Origin: Archilochus colubris
Lineage: Eukaryota; Chordata; Aves; Apodiformes; Trochilidae
Length of the DNA: 64,000 bases
Assembly: GCA_023079485.1 (NCBI GenBank)
Contig: CM041084.1
Location: 19,000,609-19,064,608 of the forward strand
Direction: 5' to 3'
Shown here: in pieces, positions 37,405-49,648 of the stretch
Position numbering within the stretch: the first letter of the stretch is position 1
Layout of the letters: every line of letters begins with the position of its first letter
The notes under the pieces: generated by a model
What the model was told of the DNA's origin: nothing
Database searches by the model: none
What the model saw: only the letters and a program-made list of their open reading frames with translations
Made by a program: the position numbers and the translations under genes

Positions 37405-40400
37405 AAGTACTCTAAATTACACCTCAGGATTTACATCAGAAAGTCAAATAATACCATACTGTGGGTTCACAAAGTCTTAATAGAGAGTATGTTGGTGATT
37501 GTCTTCCACAGGTAACCCAACTTGTAACAAAGAAAGCTTTATATATCACATTTTAAAATATGGCATTAAAAAGCCTAAAGAGATTCTTAACAATGTTGGT
37601 AGCCCTGGGGGAAAAAAAAGGAAATATTTTTAATTAGTATATTTTAAATTAGTAGAGTTTATTTATTTTATTTTATTTTTATTTATTTACCAGAAACTTT
37701 CATGGAATTCAAGAGCTTACACTGAACTATTTCCAATAAAATTTCTTCTCTTGTGTTTTACTTATCAAAAGTGAGATGGTTAACGAATTCAGAAATATAC
37801 TTAACTATATGTTAGTCCATAAATGAACCAAACATTTTCTTTGCTCTATCTTATTAATCTAGATGCCAGGTGCATTACCTCACCTCTAGTTCCATTGAAA
37901 TGAGAAAGAAAATTACTTTTTTCCAATTCCCATTTGTCACCAGAGCAACCCTGGAGCATTAGAAGCCCATCTCTCCTTCTAGTTTTGTAGCCTAATTTTT
38001 GTCCTCTCTTTGGAAACAACTTCTGCAATACCCAGGGCTGCAAGGGCTACAAGATGAGTCCCCATTCAAGTATTATCTAGTCTATCTTGGCCCCGTTTAG
38101 CATTTTTGACAAAATTAAATTGGCAATGTTGAATTTGGAATTTCATTTGATAGCAGTGGAAATAAAGTGAATTTGATGATCAGTAGATGCTCAGCACTAG
38201 AAAGATCTTAAAAGGAAAGATTAGCTTTAATTTTCTTTGGATTACAATGTTTGGAAGCAGAGTTGCTCCAGTTATTACCAGTAAAATGCATTGCCAATGG
38301 ATCCTGAAAGCCTGGCTCTGCTTGCAGCCAGTACTTCAGGATTCCTCCCAGTGCTGTTTGCCTGTACAGAAATCTCATTATTTTCTGGCAGTAGTAGAAA
38401 TGAAGAATGTTCAGATTGCTGCTGTTCAAATAACACTTAGATTTTTCAGTCTGATATTAAAGCAGACACTGCTTTCTCCTGGTGTGTCTACCCAAATTTG
38501 TCCTGTGTGTGTTTGCCTGCCTGAGCTCCCACATTGCTTGCTCAAGTCCTGCAAGGAAACAAATAAAACTTCTGTAGCCTGGGAGCTCTTGTAAGTGCTC
38601 CAGACATAAAGTTATACTTTGCATTTTTTAGTGTTGTCCCTATAAAAGCAGAGAAGATAAACTTGAGCATGGCAAAGCTCAGGCTTTGCAGTGGAAATCT
38701 TATACCTATAAAGGACTTTGTTACAGCTGCTCCATGGAAATAGGTGAGCAGAGAGGAGCTTGCTTTTGCCATATTTCAGCTGAGATAGATGTGAGCTAGC
38801 TGGGTACCTGAGGTGGGGAACCTGTGATATTATAAATATTAGATTGGCTGAGACTCTGCTGATGTAAGATTTGAGGAGGTTGTTTGTGTAACATATGTTT
38901 GTATCACACAGTTTGCCCTTTCCTTGTGACGGGTTACAGGCCCTCCATTACAATTTGGGCTTAAATATTAGGATTTTAAAAATAAATTACTCTGGCTTCT
39001 TTTATGTGTGTATTTGAAATTGTTTCCCGAAGGTTTTGAAGTGCCTCAAGTAGAGAAACCACTTGTAATTCTGAGTTTAATTTTGTCCTCTACACAGCTC
39101 TACTTATAAGGCTAAGGTTAGTTGCACTTCACTGTGGGAATTTATATCAAATTGAGCATTTCTGTGTTAGCTACAAATAAGATTCAGAGAAAATAAAAAG
39201 TAGGCAGGAAATTCACTTCCAGCTCTTTCTACCAGAAAAGCCACATTTTGCTGTGTTTTCTTAAGACATGGTTGGTTGCTCTTTTTCCTGTAGTTCTTTT
39301 TCCTCTGCCATGCCATTAAGGTTAGTACTGGAAACACACTTAAGGTGTCTATGCAGGTCAATTCTAACTCCTAGCAGCAGGAACTGGAGTTTTCATGGCC
39401 TTTTGTCATCAGATTTCTGAGTCTAGTGATGAAGAGGAGAGCACTTCACTTCTATCAGTAAGAAGACCACCACCACCACTAGAAAAGATGATGTGTGGGA
39501 ATAGCACATTTTATAACTTCTGAGTTTCTAAATCTTACGAGACAAGAGCCGAGGTGACTGATGTTCTCTAGGAGGCCAAACCCTTGAGGCAGGAGAGCTG
39601 GTGGTATGTGTCCCCTCCTCCTGAAGCCCAGCCTCTTGGCTTTGCCTGTGCCTATTACCAGCTGTCAGCTGCTTCCCTGGTCAGGCTCTAAGCCAACACT
39701 TCAGCACTGCCTGACGTTTTGAGGATGTGCTCATTTCCACAGCAACGTGCTCCCTCACTGATGTGTGTGTGGGCAGGCATCAGACCAGAACATGCCCTGT
39801 GTGGGCTGGATTTCTGTTTTCCCTTTTAGTGCAATCACTGAGCATTTATGAGCAGTGTTTCATGGCATTAGTTCCATTTAGGCTGTAATGCTTGTCTGAC
39901 ACAGATACTTATTCTGCTCTTTATTTTCAAGTACACCACGCTAATGTCTTTCAGTACTTCTCATTTTAAGCCAACCAGCAAACCCTTAGCCAGACCTTTG
40001 GCTAATCACTCTGCCAAGGATTTTTTCATAAATCTTTTTTTTTTTCAAGCATTAAAATTAATTACCTGTGGGTTGGTTTTTGTTTGTTTGTTTGTTTGCT
40101 TAATTTTGGTTAGTTTAGTTTTGCTTTTTAAGTTGTGGGATATGATGTCTGCTGTGTAGAGGTAATAGGGAAGCCATCCTGCAATAGCTGATTTATCTGC
40201 TCCAAATGAAGAAAGCAGGAAATTACAGTGTAAAAGTTGATTTTGGTAATCATAAGTTTCAGTGTGGTGGCTGGGCATACCATTAAGTTCTTCTCTTTCG
40301 AACCAAGTGCACACCCCTTTGCCTCCCTAGGAGGTGTCAGTCAGCTAAAGTGCCCTATTTTTGGGCACTCAGTAACTGATCATTCTTAATGGTTACCAAA

Positions 40401-43400
40401 TTCCAATTTAATGGCAGTAGCTGGGAACTAAAGCCATAGAAATAACCATTTTTGGATCTACCTTTTCCAGGATGCTCTTCATTTGGCTACTGAGGTCAGG
40501 TTAGCCAAGAAAGAAGCTTTTAGTGTACTTAAATATCACTCACCCCCTTGCTTTTTTCCATCCACACTTAGGAATATTTTTTGAATAAAAGTTGTAAAAA
40601 GACATCTCTATTTTGGATCTTTACCTATACATTTTATTAATATTTACACACCACTGATATGTTTTCCTATATTCTTTTCAATGTTTTAAATATTTGCAGT
40701 GGTTTTAGTGCTGACGTCAAAAATTAAATTAATTAAATTAATTAAAGAAGATAGAAAATTGCATCAGATGCAACTCCATTACAGATGGAAAATGCATTCA
40801 GTAAAAAAGGCACAGCACAACAGGTTGGCATTCTACATGTAATCATCAAGGAAAAAAACCCACACTAATGTAATCAGTCCTGGCAGGTATTCATATTTTT
40901 AAACTTAATGAAAAATGTTTGCTTTTTATTTATATTTTGGCCTGCTGATTATGATTATAACTTCGCGGAAAATGAAAGATCTTTATTTAGATCAAATGTA
41001 CTGCTGCTTATTTAAAACTCAAAATAATTCCATGACAATTTTAATGAAAACGCCTGAGTGCCAGTAGATATTGTGAGGAGTATTATTTGGGTGCATGTGG
41101 TTTTACTCACTCTTCTCCCATTGATGTGTAGTAAATAACAATAATTTTTGGTACTTCACCTGAGCTCTCTACATGCTGTAAAACGATTAATATTACACTG
41201 CAGGGAGAAAGAAGGACCGAAACGTAAGGTCTCAGAGTCTCTCACTAAGCTGAAATATTGTTGCTTATTCAATATAGGGCCAGCTGACAGAACTTTTACT
41301 AAAATAACTGATATAAATCTCAGTTTTGTGTATACGATATCTTAGAAGGAGAAAAACTTATGTATCTCCAATCTGCAATAGGCAGTGGCTGAGGATACAA
41401 ACCAGACAAATAAAAGCTCCATATGTCTTTTATTTCCCAAAGTACAAGGTTACCATGCTGAAATTTTAGAACAGACAATAGGTAGACTAGGCTCCACACA
41501 GCACTTCATCACTTCTGAAATGAAGGGTTCATCTGATTTCATTAGTGTCTTGCTCAGGATTTCCTGTGGTGTAGCAGAGAGAAGATTTTGGCATTTCTTC
41601 ATGTGTATCTGTGTCTGCACTGCTTATTCCTAGTGATGCTCATCACTAATGTATCAGGATCCTCTGGTAATGCTTTGCATGTCCTCTCTCCTAAGGCATC
41701 AAGCAAGTCAAGGAACAGCATACAGTTATGCAGAGTATTTCCATGTCAGCTCCAGGAGTTAAATTTTCAAGCAAATGTTCACTAGCAAAGGTTCCCAATC
41801 AAATGTTTACCTAAATCTGTATATTGGAGAACTGGATTCCTAATGATAAGGCTGATGAAATGTCACATGACATGCAAGGAAAGTGTGTTTTATGTCTATG
41901 TTAGTAAAACCTCAGTATGTCTGAAAAATTTTACTTATCTAGGGAGTCTTCCCACTTCCCACTTCTTCAAGCAGAACTCAGGGCCCAGAACATCCCTTGT
42001 TTCTCTGCACAAACCTTTTACAGTTGGGTACTAATCCTATGCCACACTCATTTGATCTTTGGGAGTGAAAGAATCTTGCATCTTTTCAGCACTGGGGTGT
42101 GGGGGCAGCTTCTGTTGAAAGAGGCTGGGAAAGCTTAATTGATGCATATGTTGTTGGTGAGGTCTCCTGGATGAAGGAACTTCACACGCCTCCCAGGCTG
42201 AGAGCTGCATCTGTTACCTCATGGTCAAAGGAGCTAACTGCAAGGTTTGGCCTCTAAGAAGGGATCAGACATCCCCGCTAGCACCGAGTATAGATGGAGA
42301 TGGTTGTTGAGCTCATGACTGTGATCATTGCTCTTGGCAATGAGTTAAAGATGTGCCCTATACTCTTTGTTTTGGCCTTTGAGGTCATTGCTGTGGAGGG
42401 TAACTCTGCCAACAATAGGTATATATGTCAAATAATTTTACATACTAAAGTCACTTCACTATGGAAAATGTACATCCTTAACTAAAATTTTAGATGTTAG
42501 GATTAATTTGCAGCTTCTTCTAGACTCTTTATCATATCTAGTTTCCTCTAGGCAGCAGCCCACAAGACAAGTCAAGCCCTAAGCACTTGCTACCTTTCAC
42601 TGACATTCTCACCTGTACCTCAGATGAGGATGCGAAAGTACTGGGAGGAGATCTGTCAGAAGGTTACATTGGGGCTGCCAGGGATACAGAGTGAAGCAGA
42701 GAGAAAGGACTTTGTGTCATCTTTTATAGCAACAGAGTGTTCTAGGTTTTGTATTATTAATATTGTCCACTGCTTTAGTCAAACATTGAGAGGACACTTG
42801 AAACCCAAAATGCATCATTGGCTGTGTCTGGAAGAAGTGTGGGAGTGTGAGGGAGTGCATGCGTGCAGGTGCACAGCTACAGGACACTTCTGCACAGAAA
42901 CAAGGCTGTGCTCATGCTTCCCATCTCTTACCCTGCCCCACTATCCTCGTGGGGGTGCTGAGGACAACTTTTGCTCATCCTCAGTGTTGACAAGGCAGTG
43001 TGTGGCACAAGGAGAGTGGAAATGGAGAGTGGAAATCTTAGCAAGGCATCTGCAAGTCCTCCAAGAATCATACCCTGCCCTGCCTTCTTCTTGGCCCCCA
43101 GCCCATGTTGGAGACAGGCTGTGACTGGGCTGAGGCCCCAGCCCAGAGGCTGGTGAACACTGGAGGTTATTTTATCCAGTGACAGTACTGCTGCATGTGG
43201 TTTACATTTTATAGATTTAATTATTATCAGTCACACTTCATTTGTAACCTAGACTGCCAGAATCCTCTCTAGAAGCAGGGTTCTTTCTTGAAGAAGGCCA
43301 TCATCAAAATACCCACGTGTCCAGGCCAGGCAGGGCATTTCCCCCCTCTGTGTGTGGTGTGACCCTGACCTCCTCGCAGGCAAGGCTGAAAGCTTTAAAC

Positions 43401-45000
43401 TGAAAAGTTTAAATAAAAAGGCCACTGCTGCTGATGTGTAGTCAAATGTGACAATCAGCAAGCTGTATAATTTGCTATCTCCTAAAACAAAATTTAATGA
43501 TTTACTGAAATAGGAAAAAACCCCCACCATAAACAATGACCTAATAATACAAGTAATGGTCCAAACAAAGCCAGACAGGCACACATGATGTTTAGTACTT
43601 ACAGCCTCTAGGCATCTGAGTCTAGAAAGAGCCTTTTTGTTTTTCAAATAAGAGCTACTCCAAAGGAAATAATTCAAACTGCATGGGAAGAGTTTAATTA
43701 ATATCCCTAAACACTATGCTTCCAGAGAGACAGCAGAGAAGCAGGCATCTATATTAATTAACTGGGAAAAAATATCTGCTAAGTTAAATGGATGTAATTA
43801 GAAGTAATGTCTTGAGGCCTGCTTTTGAAGTCCTTTTCCTGCTTTAAAAAATCAAATTTACAGGCAAGTTTTAAGAGTTAAAATAACTGTTAGAATAAAT
43901 GACTGTTTAAGTAAGCCTTTAAAAAGGAAATATTCTGAAATACTCTCTAATGAAGGACTAGTGGGAATGCTATTGAAGCCACTGTTTCAGAGAGGGCTGG
44001 AAATTTCTTAATGAATATCTGCCTAACATTTAACCCGAATCTCTCAGAGGGATTTACATTAACACTTTTTTGTTCTGGCTCAATTGACCTGCTGTTTTAT
44101 AAAATACTAAAAATAGGATTCTCAGCTAAGTTCAATATTTCATCACACCTATACATTAATATTTGTGTAATTTTTAATGTAGAAATTTTAATTATTAAAA
44201 AACTAGAAAACCAAATGGAATTACAAATCAGCAACAGATTACTTCATTACCGTTTGCCTACTGGGATAAATAGAACATATCACAGAATATATCAAAGCAG
44301 ACACCAGTGAGACACTATCCATCCATTTGTATGCAGGAGGTTCTCTCTTCACACATCAGTCTTTATAAGCATAAGCCTATCAATCTTAAATAAACCACCC
44401 TGTTATAATCCGTAGCATAAAACATAATGGCAAAAACCCAAAGAAGCATAGTTGGTGCTCCCACAGACCACTAAATTATAAGAAGTGGAAAAATAATTAT
44501 TATTATTTTATGAATGTGTATGAAATTTAAGTTAATTTGCAAATACTAATAAAGATACTTCAGCTGTGTGGGAGGGCCTTAAACCAGAAGTAATAAAAAT
44601 ACCATATTTAAAAACTGTTGTTGTGTTTGTCTAAGCATGTCACAGACACTCTGTCAGCTCCACTGCATGACATGTATTTCATACATGGGTAAAAATGTGA
44701 AAAACATGACTGAATGAGCCAAAGTGCAGACCTGTAAACCCATAATAATATAAATAACTTTTGTTTCAATGAAATAACTCTTGAATTTACTGCAGTACCA
44801 TGTAGATTTTTGTAAGTTTCTTAGAATAATTTGCCAAGATGTGCTTTGGAATAAAATTATTTCAAACATGATTCCCTCATGCTTCAAATAGAAGCTCTAC
44901 ATTTGCTTTATTTGGCCAATGAACCCTAGCTGATGACTTCCAAGATTCCCAGAAAAACTGATCATAAGTATTGCACACCAAATACATGTCTAAATGATGT
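37405..45000. other. Intergenic, no gene seen; candidate regulatory stretches
   Basis: Downstream flank of PLXDC2. 39.55-39.80 and 42.85-43.16 kb are more GC-rich than the rest. The longest open frame in the window (42624-43124 plus, 166 codons) falls in the second of these, with no recognisable domain, no splice context and no codon bias I can see. A CRE next to TAATTA repeats lies at 40712-40746. An AT-rich 99-codon frame at 44011-44310 is most likely chance. Confidence 0.45.
40712..40746. promoter_or_regulatory. CRE palindrome next to a TAATTA cluster
   Basis: A perfect TGACGTCA (40712-40719, the CREB/ATF consensus) is followed within a few bases by three AATTAAATT-type units offering several TAATTA homeodomain cores. 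A CpG inside a full CRE is unusual in this CpG-poor sequence. The repeat part may just be a microsatellite; regulatory function is inferred only. Confidence 0.35.
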
Positions 45001-46743
45001 GCTTTGATGCCTTTTTATTTAATAAAAATGAGCGTCACGATATATATGTGCATACATTTGGTTATTGCTATTGGAATTAACAGCCTGAAATTTAATCCCA
45101 GCCTATTAGAAACAGGGCTCAGCAGACCCACACAAACTGAAATGAATACTTGCCACAGGCTTTTCATCAGGCTTCAAGACAATGTGTTTGTTAGTACCTT
45201 CAGATTAATACCAGTTAGGTTTTGAACAGTTTCAATCTCTCACTAGATGAATTAAGACAGGTGAAAGTAAAAGTGTGTTACACAAAATAAAAGAATACAG
45301 AAGATACAGTATTGTATTATTTACTGAACAAAATAACAAGTAAAAATTATGTTTGGTTTTTTTGTTTTTGGTTTTGTTTTTTTTTTTTTTTAGAACATCA
45401 TTGAGTAATCAAATTTAGACCATACAAGCATCAACAAGAAATGTAAATAACTGGTACTATTAAGGTGGCATCTACAACTTTTTAAAATCTGTTTGAGATC
45501 CAAAACTCTATACCTCACTTTAAAATGATTCAAATGCCTTGTACAGTATGTAAAAAAATTGATAGTCAATGACAACTACGATGAAATGTACATACAATAC
45601 CTGAATTTAAGATTTTAATAGCTCACGCCCACATCATCAAAATGTTTAGATTCCACTCATGGAAGATCTGGGTCTCAGTGTATATTAACCCCTTCCATGA
45701 AAGAAGTAACTGGTTTTGATAGTGTGAATTTATAGTCTTATCTTTCCCTATACAGGGAAGGAAAGGGTCAATATTAAAGAAACAGTGGTTCTGATAGGCA
45801 GAAAGGTTATGGCACTGCAACTACATGAACCACTTTCCCTACACAACATAAAAATAATCTAATATTAAGGATTATTTTACAACTCAGTGGAAATATTCAG
45901 TAATGCAATCCATTTCCTTTGTCTGGATGACAAAAATGCAGTCTTAACAGTCACAAGAGCCCGCCTTGTGTTAGCTATAAAAAAAAATATATTTATATAT
46001 ATATTTATGCAGCTACTATGTGCATTAAACAAAATCACTGTATGAATCAGCAGGGTTCAATAACACTTGTATCTGAATCTCTGGGAGGGGTGCATTGAAG
46101 TCTGTGGTGCTTCTCAGTAAGGACTCACAATGACATGGCAAAGGATAGAAAGCCATTTGTTTAATATCTTATTTTTCATATCACATTGCCTAAGAAATGG
46201 CCCATAAGATTTCTGGCAGTTGAAAGGATCTGTTACCTTTATTTCAACCTACTGCTCAGAAATGAAAGCTATTCCTTAAAACAAACCTGATAATTAATTT
46301 TTAGTGCACACTGAAACTAAAAATCAGCCCAATTTCACTGTGAACATCCATAAAATACAAAGTAATTCAACCATTGTGAAAATTCTCTGTTGCCATCATT
46401 TCTTATGACTTTGCACATCACAAGTGATTTAGAAGGACAGTAATTGGCAATTTATAAGAAATATTGCGCTGCTCCTGGAAAGCGTATACATGGTGACTCA
46501 CTCAGTTAGGTATGTAGGCTAATTTGGAATTGAGAAAAAAGTGGGTGCATTTCACATACACTTGTAGAAATATATGAAATTTCCTTTCTTTTCTTCTTTA
46601 CCTGCATTGAGATACTTTTCTCAATCACCTGTGAACACTAATCACTGCTCTTTGCACTGAAAGTGTACAGATTTGTCACTCAGTCTTCGAGATACCAGAG
46701 AAGAACACTTGAACCAAAGTGTAATACCCTTGTGCACCAAAGC
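45001..46743 (-). other. Possible extended 3' UTR or flank of PLXDC2
   Basis: No gene is recognised. If the proximal poly(A) signal at 46744-46749 is skipped, the PLXDC2 3' UTR could run on here. Further minus-strand signals are AATAAA at 46238-46243 and 45014-45019, and ATTAAA at 46160-46165 and 45614-45619. An A-rich tract on the minus strand (45355-45391) could cause internal oligo-dT priming in cDNA data. Use of any of these sites is unproven. Confidence 0.3.
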
Positions 46744-46749
46744 TTTATT
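46744..46749 (-). terminator. PLXDC2: Candidate proximal poly(A) signal of PLXDC2
   Basis: Minus-strand AATAAA (TTTATT on plus), 293 bases after the stop codon. The bases beyond it (lower coordinates) include TTTGG and GTGTTC, a GT-rich downstream element about 25-45 bases further on. This fits cleavage near 46715-46735. Confidence 0.45.
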
Positions 46750-47041
46750 GTATTTTGATTACTGTGCATCCCCATGCCTAAAGCCAATAACATGGTACTT
46801 GTGCCATAGTTCTGATACCATAGGGGTCCACTGACAAATGTTCTGCATGAACCATTGTGTCTCAGTCCACTGACAAAAACTACTGTTCAGTGGTAATCTG
46901 GTATCTTAGTTTTTCTTCTTGAACAAAGCTTATCCAAAATCTTCTTTCTATCAGGCTACAGCAGCTTAGGGCTCCTTTAGAGAGAGGCAAAATAAATGTC
47001 TTACACCTGTAGGCCAGTACTGGTGTTCTGTCCTAGAAATT
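46744..47041 (-). other. PLXDC2: PLXDC2 3' untranslated region (minimum extent)
   Basis: Sequence between the PLXDC2 stop codon and the first canonical poly(A) signal. It contains no splice acceptor or open frame of note. The true 3' end may be further left. Confidence 0.5.
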
Positions 47042-47188
<147 letters not shown>

Positions 47189-48737
47189 TCAGAATATGAA
47201 GAACGTAACAATAAATTATTTATCAAAAACTTTAGCAATGACCTGTAATTTTGGTCTCTCTCAGACAAAAATTCACTTTGTATGGCTGTTACAGGAAGAG
47301 AGAAGTTCAGCAGGAGCGGAAAAAGTCAGAGGAATTAATCCCTCTTTCTAAATTTGTGGGTGATGGCTGTTCATTATATAAATAGAAATTACATCACTAG
47401 TTCTAGCAATGTAGAGGACAAAATAGCTCTGGTGTAAAACTGGTGACCAATGGAGCTGTGAAATTTGTCATTTAAAAAACTTGTAATCCAGCACCCCATA
47501 AAGGATCTGTCCACTGCTCTATCTTCCTAGTTCTGCATAGGAATTTGCTAACATACTCTATGCCATGGGAGAATGTGTAGCAGAATCACAGAAACTGTAC
47601 TTAAAAAAATTATTTAGGACAAAATGTTGCTATGCTTATACTGCATTGACAAAATACTGAATTTCTATTTCAAATGCCATATTTTCTTCTTGAGGAATTT
47701 ATTCCGATGGTTCAAATAGAAGCAACCTTTTTGTTGAAACCCTTACAGCCTTTAGATAAAGGTTATCAAGAAGTCATAACCAGTTTTTATTAGGATCTCT
47801 AGGGCCTGTTTTAAAAACAGCTAATAAACAGAGAAAAGAAACTGATCTTTTCTAGAGCAGATAAAAAATTCTTGTATGATTGTGATGTCTCTGGGAAGGG
47901 AAAGTGCTTTAAAATTCCTGTATTTTCAGATTAATTAATGTCTTGGAAGGCTCAGATTTGGGTGAGCAAGCTGAGATTCTGTAACAAGGAACAGTTTCCA
48001 GGGAAGTAGGGACACTCTTTTCTTAAAGTCAGTTACCAGAAGAATGATTGTACCCAACTGAAAAGTTTATCTGCCAAGTATGCTGATACATACTTGTTTT
48101 TCTTTACTGATGAGAAATACAACAGGCTGGGAAGGAAGACTGGAAGATATATCAACCGACAAAGAAACACTGCAGCTAAGTGAGTGGTGAAACTGAAAAT
48201 AAGTTATAAAATATATTTTCATTAATAGTTCAAAATCTGAAAAATTCTACGTCATGATTTTTCTTTAAAAACAAATATTAGATCTGATTTGTGTCCTCAG
48301 AATACCTTAATTTAATTGCCTTCTGATCACTAATGATATTTCATGCTGCTGAGGGGCAGAGTCAGGGATTGCAGAACAGCCCCAACATTATGCTGGGTTT
48401 CACAGTTCTGTTGGGCAGCCCCCACGGAACAAATCATGGGGGACCACTGAATCTTGCTACCAACAAACCCCACACCTGTCTGCAGGTACAGCACAAAGTG
48501 TTCCTCAGTCATCACCATTGGAAAAATACAATAGAGAGGCAACCAATTCCTTCTGCTCACATTGCAGGATCAGGTTACTTTTGAGGCATCCAAAGTTAAA
48601 TTCTGTTTGGCAGGTAATTTAAAATCCCAGGCCTTTCAATGCAACACCTTTCTCCAAAGTAGAAAGGCAGAACACTGTCCTCTTTAATGGATGTCTTTTC
48701 CTAATAAGAAAACCTAGTCTATTCAAACATTGGAGAC

Positions 48738-48761
48738 TTTTTTTTTTTTTTTTTTTTTTTT
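48738..48761. repeat. T24 homopolymer
   Basis: Uninterrupted run of 24 T in the last PLXDC2 intron. Confidence 0.9.
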
Positions 48762-49620
48762 GTAATACCTAAGCTTGATTCAGCATTGTTTCAAAATTAA
48801 GGAGAGTTTGCTTGCTGCTAAAGAAAAAGGGTCATATTCTGTTCTCAGATTCACTAAAGTAAATCAAGACTGCTCAATTAAACATAATGGGCTTATTCCA
48901 AATTTATACTGGTATAAATGAGAAAAGAATCTCACCAAGAAATCTCTAATGAAAAGAGAAAATTAAAATCCAATGGAAAACTACAATGCAAAAATAATTA
49001 GAAACAGTCTCAAATGGCAATATATAAGGATGAGAGCAGGTTTAATCTATTAAGTTGCCCCTTAACTTAATTTTAAGATGTACCCATGTTTAGTTATGAG
49101 TTTTTTTGTATGTTGTTGTTAGAAGCTAAAGTTATCATTTTGGGCTACTAGTTTCAATTGGTCTTGCCAGATAATACAGAAGAGATGTGTACCAGTTCTA
49201 ATGATACACCGCCATCAAACATATACATCAGCTGTTGCTCCAGAAATATTGTGGTTTTCCTTCATGCCTGAGGTGAGATTTTCCATTCCTAGTGACAATC
49301 TGTTTACTTTCAACTTCTGTGTGTGCATGTGGGTACTGTAAGTGGTTGCCAGTCTTAAAAGAGAGCACTGACAAGCTATCAATTCATTGTTTTGTGTATT
49401 GGGTCAAAAAAAGCTGCAGCGATGTTAAGAGTTTTATTTGATAAAACCAAAAGTAATTTAATTGGTATCAGGAGATACAAAGCTCATTCAGTTACTGAAG
49501 ACGCCTGATACATTCTTTCCCTTTATTCTCTGAGAAGCAGATTTATGAAAAGATACAAAACGCCCCTAATCAGTCCCCTTCCCAAAAACCCCCAAACAAA
49601 CTCTCCAAATCCTAAACAAC

Positions 49621-49648
49621 AAAACCAAAACAAAACAAAACAAAAAAA
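49621..49648. repeat. (AAAAC)n simple repeat
   Basis: Short imperfect array of AAAAC units in an A/C-rich stretch (about 49570-49660) of the intron. Confidence 0.8.

Noticed and set aside
42624..43124. Longest open frame (166 codons, plus)
   Set aside because: It lies in a GC-richer patch where stops are rarer. No recognisable domain, no start context or splice evidence, and an overlapping second frame (42971-43156) of equal quality.
44011..44310. 99-codon frame in very AT-rich DNA
   Set aside because: Long for its composition, but Ile/Asn/Leu-rich with no motif; most likely chance.
47575..47610. AGAATCACAGAAAC as a reverse CR1 terminus
   Set aside because: Only about a dozen bases match and the rest of the CR1 3' end does not follow.
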